A stretch of DNA of 64,000 nt from Hydrogenophaga palleronii NBRC 102513. Its GTDB lineage: Bacteria; Pseudomonadota; Gammaproteobacteria; Burkholderiales; Burkholderiaceae_C. Positions within the stretch are counted from its first letter, which is position 1. Each line of letters begins with the position of its first letter. The notes under the pieces are model-generated. The model worked only from the letters and a program-made list of their open reading frames with translations. It ran no database searches and was not told the DNA's origin. Shown piece by piece: positions 27,095 through 34,947 of the stretch. The stretch lies in the NCBI RefSeq assembly GCF_001571225.1, contig NZ_BCTJ01000005.1:62001-126000 (forward strand), in the 5' to 3' direction. A program made the translations under genes and the position numbers.

Positions 27095-28037
27095 ACCTGT
27101 TTCCCCTCCGTCGCCACCACCGGCGAGCCAACCGGTGATCCTGGTGGTGGATGACGCGGTGGACACCCTGCGCATGCTGGGCGACGCGCTGGTGGCCGAA
27201 GGCTATGTGGTGCTGGCCGCGCGCGATGCCGACGAAGCACTGGAGCGCTTCGAAGTCGCGGTGCCCGACGGCGTGCTGCTCGACGCGGTGATGCCCGGCA
27301 TGGACGGTTTCGCCTTCTGCGAAAAGATCAAGGCCACACCGGCCTGGTCGCACGTGCCCATCGTCTTCATGACCGGCCTGTCGGAAAGCGAGCAGATCCT
27401 GCGCGGCTTTGCCTGCGGCGGCGTGGACTATGTGGTGAAGCCGCTGCGCATTCCCGAGGTGATGGCGCGACTGGCCACCCATGTGCGCAACGCGCGCGTG
27501 GCGCGCCTGGCGCAGGAAGCGGTGGACGTGGCCGGCATGGGCACCGTGGTGCTGGACACCCAGGGCCGCATGGCCTGGCGCTCACCGCAGGCCACCGCCT
27601 GGCTGGAACTGGCCTTCGGCAACGGCGCCGACGCCGGCCAGCGCAGCCGCGAATGGCTGGGCGCCGCGGTCTTGCACAACGAAACCACCCGCGACCTCGG
27701 CGGGCGCCAGGGCCGCCTGCTGGCACGCCACATGGGCCAGGGCAACCTGGGCGAATCCATGCTGCTGCTGACCCTGACGCCAGCCGACAGCGCCAGCGCC
27801 AGCGCCAGCGCCGCCGGGTCGAGCGCCCAACGCCTGCGCGAGATCGCCCTGACGCCGCGCGAAACCGAAGTGCTGTCCTGGCTGGCCAAAGGCAAAACCA
27901 ACCGCGACATCGCCGACATCCTGGGCATGAGCCACCGCACGGTGAACAAGCACCTGGAGCATGTGTTCGAAAAGCTGGGGGTGGAAACGCGATCTGCGGC
28001 GGCGGCGATTGCAGGAAAGTTGTTGCCGCAGGATTGA
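27078..28037 (+). CDS. LuxR/NarL-type response regulator
   Basis: 319 residues. The receiver domain (VVDDAVDTLRML, acidic pair D25/D26, phospho-acceptor D69 in VLLDAVMPGMDG, K121) is followed by a middle section (~140-240) that may be a weak PAS-like fold (GMGTVVLDTQGRMAWRSPQA) and an Ala/Ser-rich linker. The C-terminal helix-turn-helix (LTPRETEVLSWLAKGKTNRD, then ILGMSHRTVNKHLEHVFEKL) starts near residue 257. It overlaps the permease-kinase gene by 17 bases, so they form one signalling pair. The likely target is the 7-2-7 palindrome before urtA (inference). A decayed copy of its C-terminal part lies at 32738-32945. Confidence 0.88.
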   Translation: MTSSIEPVSPPSPPPASQPVILVVDDAVDTLRMLGDALVAEGYVVLAARDADEALERFEVAVPDGVLLDAVMPGMDGFAFCEKIKATPAWSHVPIVFMTGLSESEQILRGFACGGVDYVVKPLRIPEVMARLATHVRNARVARLAQEAVDVAGMGTVVLDTQGRMAWRSPQATAWLELAFGNGADAGQRSREWLGAAVLHNETTRDLGGRQGRLLARHMGQGNLGESMLLLTLTPADSASASASAAGSSAQRLREIALTPRETEVLSWLAKGKTNRDIADILGMSHRTVNKHLEHVFEKLGVETRSAAAAIAGKLLPQD

Positions 28038-28111
28038 ACGCAGCAGGGGCCCACACAGGCAGGCGCTGGCGAGTCGGTTTGACGGGGCGCCTTGCATGGC
28101 GACAATGCGCC

Positions 28112-29191
28112 ATGACCGCTTCATCCCCCCACACCTCCTCGCCCGCGGCACCACTGCGCCTCACCAGCTTTTCACACGGCGGCGGTTGCGGCTGCAAGAT
28201 CGCGCCGGGTGTGCTGTCCAGCATCCTCCAGCACAGCGCCAACGGCATCATTCCGCCCGAGTTGCTGGTGGGCATCGAGACGTCGGACGACGCGGCGGTC
28301 TATCGGCTCAACGACGAGCAGGCGCTGGTGGCGACCACCGACTTTTTCATGCCCATCGTCGACGACCCCTACGACTTTGGCCGCATCGCCGCCACCAACG
28401 CGATCAGCGACGTCTATGCCATGGGAGGCAAGCCCATCATGGCGCTGGCCATCGTTGCCATGCCGGTCAACGCGCTGCCGGTGCAGGTGATCGGCGAGGT
28501 GCTGCGCGGCGGCCAGGACGTCTGCAAGCTCGCCGGGATTCCCATCGCCGGCGGCCACACCATCGACTCTGTCGAGCCCATCTACGGCCTCGTGGTGCTG
28601 GGGCTGGTGCACCCCGACCGCGTGCGGCGCAACCGCGATGCGCGCGCGGGCGACGTGCTGGTGCTGGGCAAGCCGCTGGGCGTGGGCGTGTTGTCTGCAG
28701 CCTTGAAGAAAGAACAGCTGGACGCCGCGGGCTACCAGCGCATGGTGGCCACCACCACCCAGCTCAACACGCCCGGCCCGGCGCTGGCCGCGCTTGACGG
28801 TGTGCACGGCCTGACCGACATCACCGGCTTCGGCCTGGCGGGCCACACGCTGGAACTCGCGCGCGGCGCGGGCCTGCGTGCCGTGATCGACTGGAGCACG
28901 GTGCCGCTGATCGAGGGTGTGCTGGATCTGGCCGCGCAGGGCTGCATCACCGGCGCCTCCGGGCGCAACTGGGCCGGCTATGGCACCGCCGTGCAACTCG
29001 ACCCGGCGCTGCCGCCCCTGGCCCAGGCCCTGCTGTCCGATCCACAAACCAGTGGCGGCCTGCTGGTGAGCTGCGCGCCCGATGCGGTGGACGCGGTGCT
29101 GGCGCTGTTCCAGAACCAGGGCTTCGGTGGCGCGGCGGTGATCGGCCACCTGCAAGCCGACAGCACACCCGGCCTGACCATCCGGCCATGA
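28112..29191 (+). CDS. selD: Selenide, water dikinase
   Basis: A 360-residue enzyme that makes selenophosphate from selenide and ATP. The catalytic N-terminal motif GGGCGCK has Cys26 and Lys29, matching Cys17/Lys20 of E. coli SelD, so this is the cysteine rather than selenocysteine form. The AIRS-type ATP site is visible (TTDFFMPIVDDPYDFGRIAA, AMGGKPIMAL, GGHTIDSVEPIYG) and LLSDPQTSGGLLVS lies near the end. The start at 28112 is in frame well downstream of the ORF's first codon and fits the family's N-terminus. It overlaps selU by 4 bases. Confidence 0.93.
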   Translation: MTASSPHTSSPAAPLRLTSFSHGGGCGCKIAPGVLSSILQHSANGIIPPELLVGIETSDDAAVYRLNDEQALVATTDFFMPIVDDPYDFGRIAATNAISDVYAMGGKPIMALAIVAMPVNALPVQVIGEVLRGGQDVCKLAGIPIAGGHTIDSVEPIYGLVVLGLVHPDRVRRNRDARAGDVLVLGKPLGVGVLSAALKKEQLDAAGYQRMVATTTQLNTPGPALAALDGVHGLTDITGFGLAGHTLELARGAGLRAVIDWSTVPLIEGVLDLAAQGCITGASGRNWAGYGTAVQLDPALPPLAQALLSDPQTSGGLLVSCAPDAVDAVLALFQNQGFGGAAVIGHLQADSTPGLTIRP

Positions 29192-30240
29192 AGGGACCGG
29201 TGCGGGTCACCGACCGGGCTGACTACGATGCGCTGATCGACGCGCGCTCGCCCGCCGAGTACGCCATCGACCACATCCCGGGCGCCATCAACTGCCCGGT
29301 GCTGGACAACGAAGAACGCCGCATCGTCGGCACGCTGTTCAAACAACAGGGCGCTTTCGAGGCGCGGCGGGTGGGCGGCGCCATGGTGGCCAGCAACCTG
29401 GCGCGCCACCTGCGCGAACAGTTCGCCGACAAGCCCGCCAGCTGGAAACCCCTGGTGTACTGCTGGCGCGGCGGCATGCGCTCCGGCTCCATGGTCACCT
29501 GGCTGCGCCTGGTGGGCTGGAACGCGCAGCAACTGGCCGGTGGCTACAAGAGCTGGCGCCGCCATGTGATCCAGCTGATCGACACCCTGGCGCCGCAGTT
29601 GCGCACCACCGTGCTCTGCGGCGCCACCGGCAGCGCCAAGACGCGCGTGCTGCACGCATTGGCCGCACAGGGCGAACAGGTGCTGGACCTCGAAGGCCTG
29701 GCCTGCCACAAGGGTTCGCTGCTGGGCGCCCTGCCCGACCGGCCGCAGCCTTCTCAGACCGCGTTCGAGACCGGCATTGCCGCGGTGCTGGAGCGTGTGG
29801 ACCTGCAACGGCCGCTGTACGTGGAGGGCGAGAGCCGCCGCATCGGCCGCCTCAACGTGCCGGTCGACCTTGTCGAGCGCATGCGCGAGAGCCCGGTGGT
29901 GGAAGTGCAGGCCGGCTTCCCCGCGCGGCTGGACTACCTGCTGCGCGACTACGCCTACCTGGGCGACCGGCCCGACTGGCTGGCCGGCCAGCTGGCGCTG
30001 CTGAAGGAATTGCACGGCAAGGAAAGGACGGCCGCCTGGCAAGCCATGGCGCAGGCCGGCGACCTGCGCAGCCTCTTCGCCGAGCTGGCGCAGCGCCACT
30101 ACGACCCCGCCTACGCCAAGTCGCAGCGCGCGCAATTCAACCAGTGGGCGCAACGCACGCCGGTGGCCACCGACGATCTGTCGGACGCCGGCATTGCCCG
30201 CGTGGCCCAGGCCATCGCGGCCTCGGCGGTGGGCCGCTAA
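29188..30240 (+). CDS. selU: tRNA 2-selenouridine synthase (MnmH/SelU)
   Basis: 350 residues. An N-terminal rhodanese domain holds the catalytic cysteine C92 (LVYCWRGGMRSGSM). A C-terminal P-loop domain (GATGSAKT at 145-152) binds the geranyl donor. It replaces 2-thio- or geranyl-thiouridine at the wobble base of some tRNAs with 2-selenouridine, using selenophosphate from SelD. The ATG lies inside the selD stop, so the two are translationally coupled. No selA or selB is adjacent, which fits selenium use for tRNA in this operon, though they may lie elsewhere. Confidence 0.92.
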   Translation: MKGPVRVTDRADYDALIDARSPAEYAIDHIPGAINCPVLDNEERRIVGTLFKQQGAFEARRVGGAMVASNLARHLREQFADKPASWKPLVYCWRGGMRSGSMVTWLRLVGWNAQQLAGGYKSWRRHVIQLIDTLAPQLRTTVLCGATGSAKTRVLHALAAQGEQVLDLEGLACHKGSLLGALPDRPQPSQTAFETGIAAVLERVDLQRPLYVEGESRRIGRLNVPVDLVERMRESPVVEVQAGFPARLDYLLRDYAYLGDRPDWLAGQLALLKELHGKERTAAWQAMAQAGDLRSLFAELAQRHYDPAYAKSQRAQFNQWAQRTPVATDDLSDAGIARVAQAIAASAVGR

Positions 30241-30244
30241 GCAC

Positions 30245-30284
30245 GGCCGCGCGCCAGCGTCGCCATCGCCATGAGCGCGCGGCC
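30245..30284. terminator. GC-rich hairpin between convergent genes
   Basis: GGCCGCGCG (30245-30253) can pair with CGCGCGGCC (30276-30284). The 55-base gap separates selU from the convergent permease gene. There is no T-run, so a role in termination is only suggested by position. Confidence 0.4.
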
Positions 30285-30295
30285 TGCGCCCGCGC

Positions 30296-31096
30296 TCAGT
30301 GCACCGGCCGGCCGAGGCGTTTGCTTGCCCTGGAGATCGCGTAGTTCACCAGGCAGTAGAGCAACGCCACCACCAGGTACACCGGCACCAGCGAGCTGTA
30401 GTTGGCGATGAGCACCTTGGCGTTCTGCATGAGTTCACCGTAGGTGACGACGTAGCCGAAGGTGGTGTCCTTCACCACGATGACCAGCTGCGCCACCAGC
30501 GCCGGAACGATGTAGCGCAGCGCCTGCGGAAAGACCACGGAGAAAAACACCTGGGCTTCGGTCAGCCCCAGGCTGCGCGCCGCATTCGTCTGGCCGCGGG
30601 GCACGGCGAGCACGCCGGCGCGGTACACCTCGGCCACCACGGCGGCGGTGGCCAGGCCGACGGGCAAGGTCAACATCCAGTAGGTGCTCAGCTTGATGCC
30701 GGCCGACGGCAGCACCAGGAAACACACATAGATCAGCAGCAGCGTCGGCGTGCCCCGCAGGAACTCGATGAGCGCGATGCTCGGCCAACGCACCAGCCTC
30801 GAACGCGCCATGCGCCCCACCATCAGCACCAGCCCGAGGCTGAGCGCGATGACGGCGGCCATCGCCGCCGACGCCAGCGTGCCGAGCAGGCCTTTGGCCA
30901 GGAAGGTCCATGTCGTCGACCAGGTGAAGAACTTCCAGTACCGGGCTTCGAGCTGCCCGGCGGAATGGAACTGGTACACGATGCCCGCGGCCAGCAGGAG
31001 CAGCACGGCCGCGGCGGCCACGCTCACCAGCCGCGTGAGGGTCTGCGCCTGCGGGCTTGGCACGCCAAACAGAATGTCTTCGAGAGAGCGGCTCAT
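30296..31096 (-). CDS. Amino-acid ABC transporter permease (HisM/GltK-type)
   Basis: A 266-residue inner-membrane protein with an N-terminal cytoplasmic segment (SRSLEDILFG), one helix (~30-45) and the conserved permease core. IEFLRGTPTLLLIYVCFLVL and the EAA loop (EVYRAGVLAVPRGQTNAARS, LGLTEAQVFFSVVFPQALRY) are typical of polar amino-acid permeases. The start at 31096 lies within the stop of the upstream permease gene (ATGA overlap 31093-31096). It forms a heterodimer with that permease. No ATPase gene follows; selU is convergent. Confidence 0.88.
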   Translation of the reverse strand: MSRSLEDILFGVPSPQAQTLTRLVSVAAAAVLLLLAAGIVYQFHSAGQLEARYWKFFTWSTTWTFLAKGLLGTLASAAMAAVIALSLGLVLMVGRMARSRLVRWPSIALIEFLRGTPTLLLIYVCFLVLPSAGIKLSTYWMLTLPVGLATAAVVAEVYRAGVLAVPRGQTNAARSLGLTEAQVFFSVVFPQALRYIVPALVAQLVIVVKDTTFGYVVTYGELMQNAKVLIANYSSLVPVYLVVALLYCLVNYAISRASKRLGRPVH

Positions 31097-31755
31097 CGCA
31101 GTATCCGCACCTTCTTTTCCAGGGCGGCGCCCGCCCAGGCGATGAGCAGGCCGGTAGCAACGTACATCGCAGCCGCCACCGTAAACGCGGCCATGCCTGC
31201 GGCGGAGTCGGTGGCGATCTTGGACACGAGCGCAGTGAGCTCGCGGCCCGGAAACGGCACCTGCGACGCCAGCGAGGTCGACAACATCAGCGCGATGAGC
31301 AGCGAGGTCATCGGCTGCACCACCGCGCGCAGCGCCTGCGGCAACACCACCGCCGTGATGATGCGCATCGGCCGCATGCCCAGGCTGAGCGCGGCCTCGG
31401 CCTGGCCGCCGGGAACGGTGTTGATGCCCGAGCGCAGGTAGTCCGCCGTGAACGCGGAGCAGACCAGCGTCAAGGTCAGGATCACGGCGGGCTCGTAGTC
31501 GATCAGTACGTTGAGATCGGGCAGCGCAAACACGATGAAGATCAGCAGCGCCACGCTGGGAATGTTGCGGAAGATCTCGACGTAGACGGTCAGCACGAAA
31601 CGCAGCGGCGGCAGCGGCAGGAGCCGCAACACCGTCACGACCATGCCCAGCACGAAGCCGGGCACGAACGACAACAACGTGAGCTTCCACGTCAACAAAA
31701 GGGCCTGCCCGAAGGCAGGCCCATGGTCGGCCAGAAGCCTGGCAACCTCACCCAT
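31093..31755 (-). CDS. Amino-acid ABC transporter permease (HisQ/GltJ-type)
   Basis: A 220-residue inner-membrane permease with about five helices. Family segments are VEIFRNIPSVALLIFIVFAL and the EAA loop YLRSGINTVPGGQAEAALSL-GMRPMR followed by VVLPQALRAVVQP. It starts 3 bases after the binding-protein stop and overlaps the next permease by 4 bases, a tight three-gene operon on the minus strand. The substrate is likely a polar amino acid; the genes give no finer clue. Confidence 0.88.
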   Translation of the reverse strand: MGEVARLLADHGPAFGQALLLTWKLTLLSFVPGFVLGMVVTVLRLLPLPPLRFVLTVYVEIFRNIPSVALLIFIVFALPDLNVLIDYEPAVILTLTLVCSAFTADYLRSGINTVPGGQAEAALSLGMRPMRIITAVVLPQALRAVVQPMTSLLIALMLSTSLASQVPFPGRELTALVSKIATDSAAGMAAFTVAAAMYVATGLLIAWAGAALEKKVRILR

Positions 31756-31758
31756 CGT

Positions 31759-32661
31759 TCAGGGGATGGCGGGCGGCGCCGGCACGGCCGTGCTGCCGGT
31801 GCGTTGGCCGATGGAAATCGTCCACAGCTTGGCCCAGGTGCCGTCGGCTTCAATCTTCTTCAGGAACGCGTTGACGAAGGCCACGCCGTCCGAGCCCTTG
31901 GGCAGGCCGATGCCATAGGGGTCTTGCGCACCAAATGGCGCGCCCGCCAGCTTCGCGTCGCCGGTGCCCAGGCTCAGCGCGTTGAGCAGCAGCGTGTGGT
32001 CGGTCACGTAGGCCTCCACGCGGCCCTGGCGCAACCCGTCAAGGGCTTCCTGGTGCGTCTGGAACTCTTGCACGACCGCCTTGGGCGCGTACTGCGCCAG
32101 GATCGCCGGGCCCGTGGAGCCCGCCTGCGTGGCGACCCGCTTGCCAGCCAGATCGTTGTGCGACTGCACCGTCTTGTTGTTCGACTTGACCAGCACCCCG
32201 GCCTGCGAGGTGTAGTAAGGACCGGCGAACGAGATCTTCTCGGCGCGCGCGGGAGTGATGGAGTAGGTGGCGAACACCATGTCCACCTGGTCGTTGATGA
32301 GCACCTGCTCGCGCGTGGACGAACTCACCTGCGTGAACTGGATCTTGCCCCCTTCGCCCAGGATGTAGCGCGTGAGCAGCTGGGCCAGGCCGGCGTCGAA
32401 GCCGCGCATCTTGCCGTCCTTCTCGTTGAGCAGCGAGAACAGATTCGAGGTTTGCGTGCCACCGAGGCGCAGCGTGCCGGCCTGCTTGATCTTGCTGGCC
32501 CAGGTGCTCGACGCAATGGCCGCCGCATCGGCCACGGGGCCCTGCGCCACCAGTGCGTCAAACGCCGCTGCATTGATGGGCGTGCCCTGTGCAAAAAGCG
32601 ACCCACCGGAGACGAGCGCCAGTGCCACCACGTTGAATTTGAGAATGGATTTGATCGACAT
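31759..32661 (-). CDS. Amino-acid ABC transporter substrate-binding protein
   Basis: A 300-residue periplasmic protein of the SBP_bac_3 family. The signal peptide is residues 1-25 (LALVSGGSLFAQ). The mature part begins with a ~40-residue extra segment before the family start (IKQAGTLRLGGTQTSNLFSL), then KMRGFDAGLAQLL, QVDMVFATYSITPARAEKISF and GPYYTSQAGVLV. It would deliver an amino acid to the two downstream permeases. It is the first gene of the operon; the upstream region contains the decayed regulator fragment. Confidence 0.88.
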   Translation of the reverse strand: MSIKSILKFNVVALALVSGGSLFAQGTPINAAAFDALVAQGPVADAAAIASSTWASKIKQAGTLRLGGTQTSNLFSLLNEKDGKMRGFDAGLAQLLTRYILGEGGKIQFTQVSSSTREQVLINDQVDMVFATYSITPARAEKISFAGPYYTSQAGVLVKSNNKTVQSHNDLAGKRVATQAGSTGPAILAQYAPKAVVQEFQTHQEALDGLRQGRVEAYVTDHTLLLNALSLGTGDAKLAGAPFGAQDPYGIGLPKGSDGVAFVNAFLKKIEADGTWAKLWTISIGQRTGSTAVPAPPAIP

Positions 32662-32737
32662 GCGGTTCTGTTGAATGGTTTGCGATGCGAATCAATATAT
32701 AGCAGTTGCGGTGTGCGTGGGCTGGGTGGGCGTTTGA

Positions 32738-32945
32738 GTAGCCGGTGCGAGTGCCCTACGTCTGCTTGAGGTTGCACTGACGCTGCGTGAAAGCGAGGGG
32801 ACCGGCCTGGCTAGCAAAAGCAAGACCAGCCTCGACATCGCCATGCTGGGTAGGGGCCATCGCACTGTGCACAACCACTTGGAACGCATGTTCGAAAGCT
32901 GAAGGTAGCAACGCGGTCTTTGGGCAGCGATTGCAGTTGTTGCCG
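32738..32945 (+). pseudogene. Decayed LuxR-type response-regulator C-terminal fragment
   Basis: Read from 32738, the frame gives VAGASALRLLEVALTLRESE and SLDIAMLGRGHRTVHNHLER-MFES before a stop. This aligns with the C-terminus of the regulator at 27078 (AAGSSAQRLREIALTPRETE; RDIADILGMSHRTVNKHLEH-VFEK). A one-base loss at the GAAAAG/GAAAG position shifts the frame; continuing in the other frame recovers KLKVATRS, then the similarity ends near GTTGTTGCCGCA (compare KLLPQD region). No receiver domain remains. It is therefore a broken partial duplicate or paralogue. Confidence 0.75.
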
Positions 32946-33252
32946 CAAGCTTGTGAGCAGGGAGTTGGATTGATCTGTGAATACGGGCCGAGGGTTGAAC
33001 ACAGTCCGGACGACCTGCACCGGTAACGTCTCGGCAGAAATAGCTGGCCATCACTTTTTAACGCCATCGACTGAATTCGATCACGAGTGGCTCGGCAGCT
33101 GCACGCTCCAATGCTGCTGACAGGGTACTATTGCCCCTCGCAAATGTGATTGGCGCCAACACACCGGCACTGGCAATTTGAGTCTGACCGTAGGCTGATT
33201 GCAAGTGAAGTCAGGCGGAAATACTGATTGACTGGCAACGAAAAAACCACCC
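32946..33252. other. Intergenic region before the SIR2-like gene
   Basis: About 300 bases with lower G+C than the flanks and no convincing gene on either strand. I see no clear promoter, tRNA remnant, attachment-site repeat or strong ribosome-binding sequence ahead of the ATG at 33253. It may be the left edge of an inserted segment. Confidence 0.4.
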
Positions 33253-34683
33253 ATGCCGATCGACTACAAGCAGTACCAAAAAGAGGTCACCACTGATGTT
33301 GCGAAGGTCCTCGCCGATGCCGAATGTCAGCCCATATTATTTGTGGGATCCGGATTCTCGAAGCGGTACGCGAGTGGGCCGAGTTGGGAAGAACTACTGA
33401 CGGCTCTGGCGAAGAAGTGCCCGCTGATCGACAAGGACTTTGCCTATTACAAGCAAACGTATCACGGCGACTTAAAGAAAATCGGCTCAATCTTCACTGA
33501 CCTCTATCGAGAATGGGCATGGGGGAAGGGTAAAAACGATTTTCCGGAGGACTACTTTGACGCAAGTGCGCCTGCCGACATCTTCGTGAAGCACGCAATT
33601 GCTGATCTGCTCAAGGGTCTCGGTCCGAACGTCAAAGGCTCCTATGGCTCACCGGAACTAGATGCAGAGATAGAGGCCCTGCAGAACATCAGCGCGCACG
33701 CGATCATCACGACGAACTACGATGAAGTGATTGAGCCCCTGTTCCCTGAGTACGAGACAATCATCGGGCAGCAGATTATGAGGAAGGGTTACCTCGCGAT
33801 CGGCGAAATCTTCAAAATCCACGGGTGCCGGACACTGCCACAGTCGCTTGTCGTCAATGAAGCCGACTACCAGCGCTTCGACGAGGATCAAAAATATCTA
33901 AGCGCAAAACTACTGACGTACTTCATTGAACACCCTCTCGTCTTCATTGGCTACCGCGCTGACGATCCGAACATCAAGGCAATCCTGTACGACGTGTATC
34001 GCATGGTACGCGCCACGACGACGGATGTTGTTCCAAACATATACCTTCTGCAGTGGGACGAAACAATCGACGAGTCGTCGAATCCGGCTCGCGAATACGT
34101 CATCTCGGTTGCGCCAGACATCAACATTCGGATAAAGAGCATCTCGGCAAACTCTTTCGAATGGGTGTTCAAGGCGTTCGGACAAGCGGGCAACTTGGAG
34201 AAGATCAACACAAAGCTCTTACGAGCACTGATGGCCCGTTCAGTCGAGCTGATCCGATCAGACATCCCGAAGAGGCACATTGAGATTAACTTCCAGCAGT
34301 TGGAGCACGCTGTTGAGTCGGGTGAGAGCTTCGCGAAGCTGTTCGGCGTCACGTCGCTAGCTGATCCCTCGAAGGTGAATCTCGACTACAAATACGCTGC
34401 TACGGGCGTCGGTCAACAGCTCGGCTACGACACTTGGCACGAGGTAAGGAAGATCATCAACCGCATTAAAGAGGAGAAGGGCTTCGACATCACCGCAACC
34501 GATAACAAGTACCACATCGCGCTGAAGCTCGGACACAAGTCGCCTCAATTGACCCACCGCTACACGGATGCGGCGGTTGATATCTTCCGAAAAGTAATCA
34601 ATGGCGAACCCTATGAACTGGACACAGGCGCCGTTGATATCGACAAGGCTGCGCTTGCTGCAGCTGCGAAGATCGCTCCATAG
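33253..34683 (+). CDS. SIR2-like domain protein (candidate NADase/defence effector)
   Basis: 476 residues. The N-terminal ~290 residues carry the SIR2-type NAD pocket: VGSGFSKR (G32-S36), TTNYDEVIE with N155/D157, KIHGC with H190, and FIGYRADDPN near 230. Catalytic Asn and His are both present, so NAD hydrolysis is plausible; this SIR2 branch is common in phage-defence proteins that deplete NAD. The C-terminal ~150 residues are unrecognised; LGHKSPQLTHRYT near 425 resembles a tyrosine-recombinase box II segment, but no recombinase triad is evident. The gene stands alone and is less G+C-rich than its surroundings (52-55% in two hand-counted lines), suggesting acquisition. No Thoeris, HerA or Argonaute partner is adjacent. 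Confidence 0.8.
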   Translation: MPIDYKQYQKEVTTDVAKVLADAECQPILFVGSGFSKRYASGPSWEELLTALAKKCPLIDKDFAYYKQTYHGDLKKIGSIFTDLYREWAWGKGKNDFPEDYFDASAPADIFVKHAIADLLKGLGPNVKGSYGSPELDAEIEALQNISAHAIITTNYDEVIEPLFPEYETIIGQQIMRKGYLAIGEIFKIHGCRTLPQSLVVNEADYQRFDEDQKYLSAKLLTYFIEHPLVFIGYRADDPNIKAILYDVYRMVRATTTDVVPNIYLLQWDETIDESSNPAREYVISVAPDINIRIKSISANSFEWVFKAFGQAGNLEKINTKLLRALMARSVELIRSDIPKRHIEINFQQLEHAVESGESFAKLFGVTSLADPSKVNLDYKYAATGVGQQLGYDTWHEVRKIINRIKEEKGFDITATDNKYHIALKLGHKSPQLTHRYTDAAVDIFRKVINGEPYELDTGAVDIDKAALAAAAKIAP

Positions 34684-34829
34684 GCTGGCAGGCGCGTTCT
34701 CGCAGAGGATGCGCAAGGCATGGCGCCTTCGTCCACGCCATCCCAGTCCTACAAACACACCTCTCGCCGACCGACCTTCGGCGCAGCCACCGCTCCCTAC
34801 GATGGTGCTCACAACTCAAGGAGCAACTC

Positions 34830-34904
34830 ATGAACACCATCATCTACATCGTGGGCCTGGTCGTCGTCATTGCCGTGCTGCTGAGCTTCTTCGGCCTGCG
34901 CTGA
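34830..34904 (+). CDS. 24-residue single-helix membrane peptide
   Basis: The short frame ATG 34830 to TGA 34904 encodes MNTIIYIVGLVVVIAVLLSF followed by FGLR. It has a strong ribosome-binding sequence (AAGGAG, 34818-34823) six bases before the ATG, and it is almost entirely one transmembrane helix with a C-terminal arginine. I recall nearly identical small peptides in other betaproteobacteria, which would need a search to confirm. Function unknown. Confidence 0.65.
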   Translation: MNTIIYIVGLVVVIAVLLSFFGLR

Positions 34905-34947
34905 TCACCGTGCCCGGGGTGTGCGGCGGTGAGCGCGCTGCGCATCA

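Noticed and set aside
23675-27175. Open reading frame of 1166 codons antisense to the permease-kinase gene
   Set aside because: Its composition (His/Gln/Arg/Ala-rich, no domains) is that of a shadow frame in high-G+C DNA; the sense frame has complete, ordered domains.
33253-34683. Thoeris ThsA
   Set aside because: The length matches the 476 residues I recall for a ThsA, but I see no SLOG-like C-terminus and no TIR gene (ThsB) nearby.
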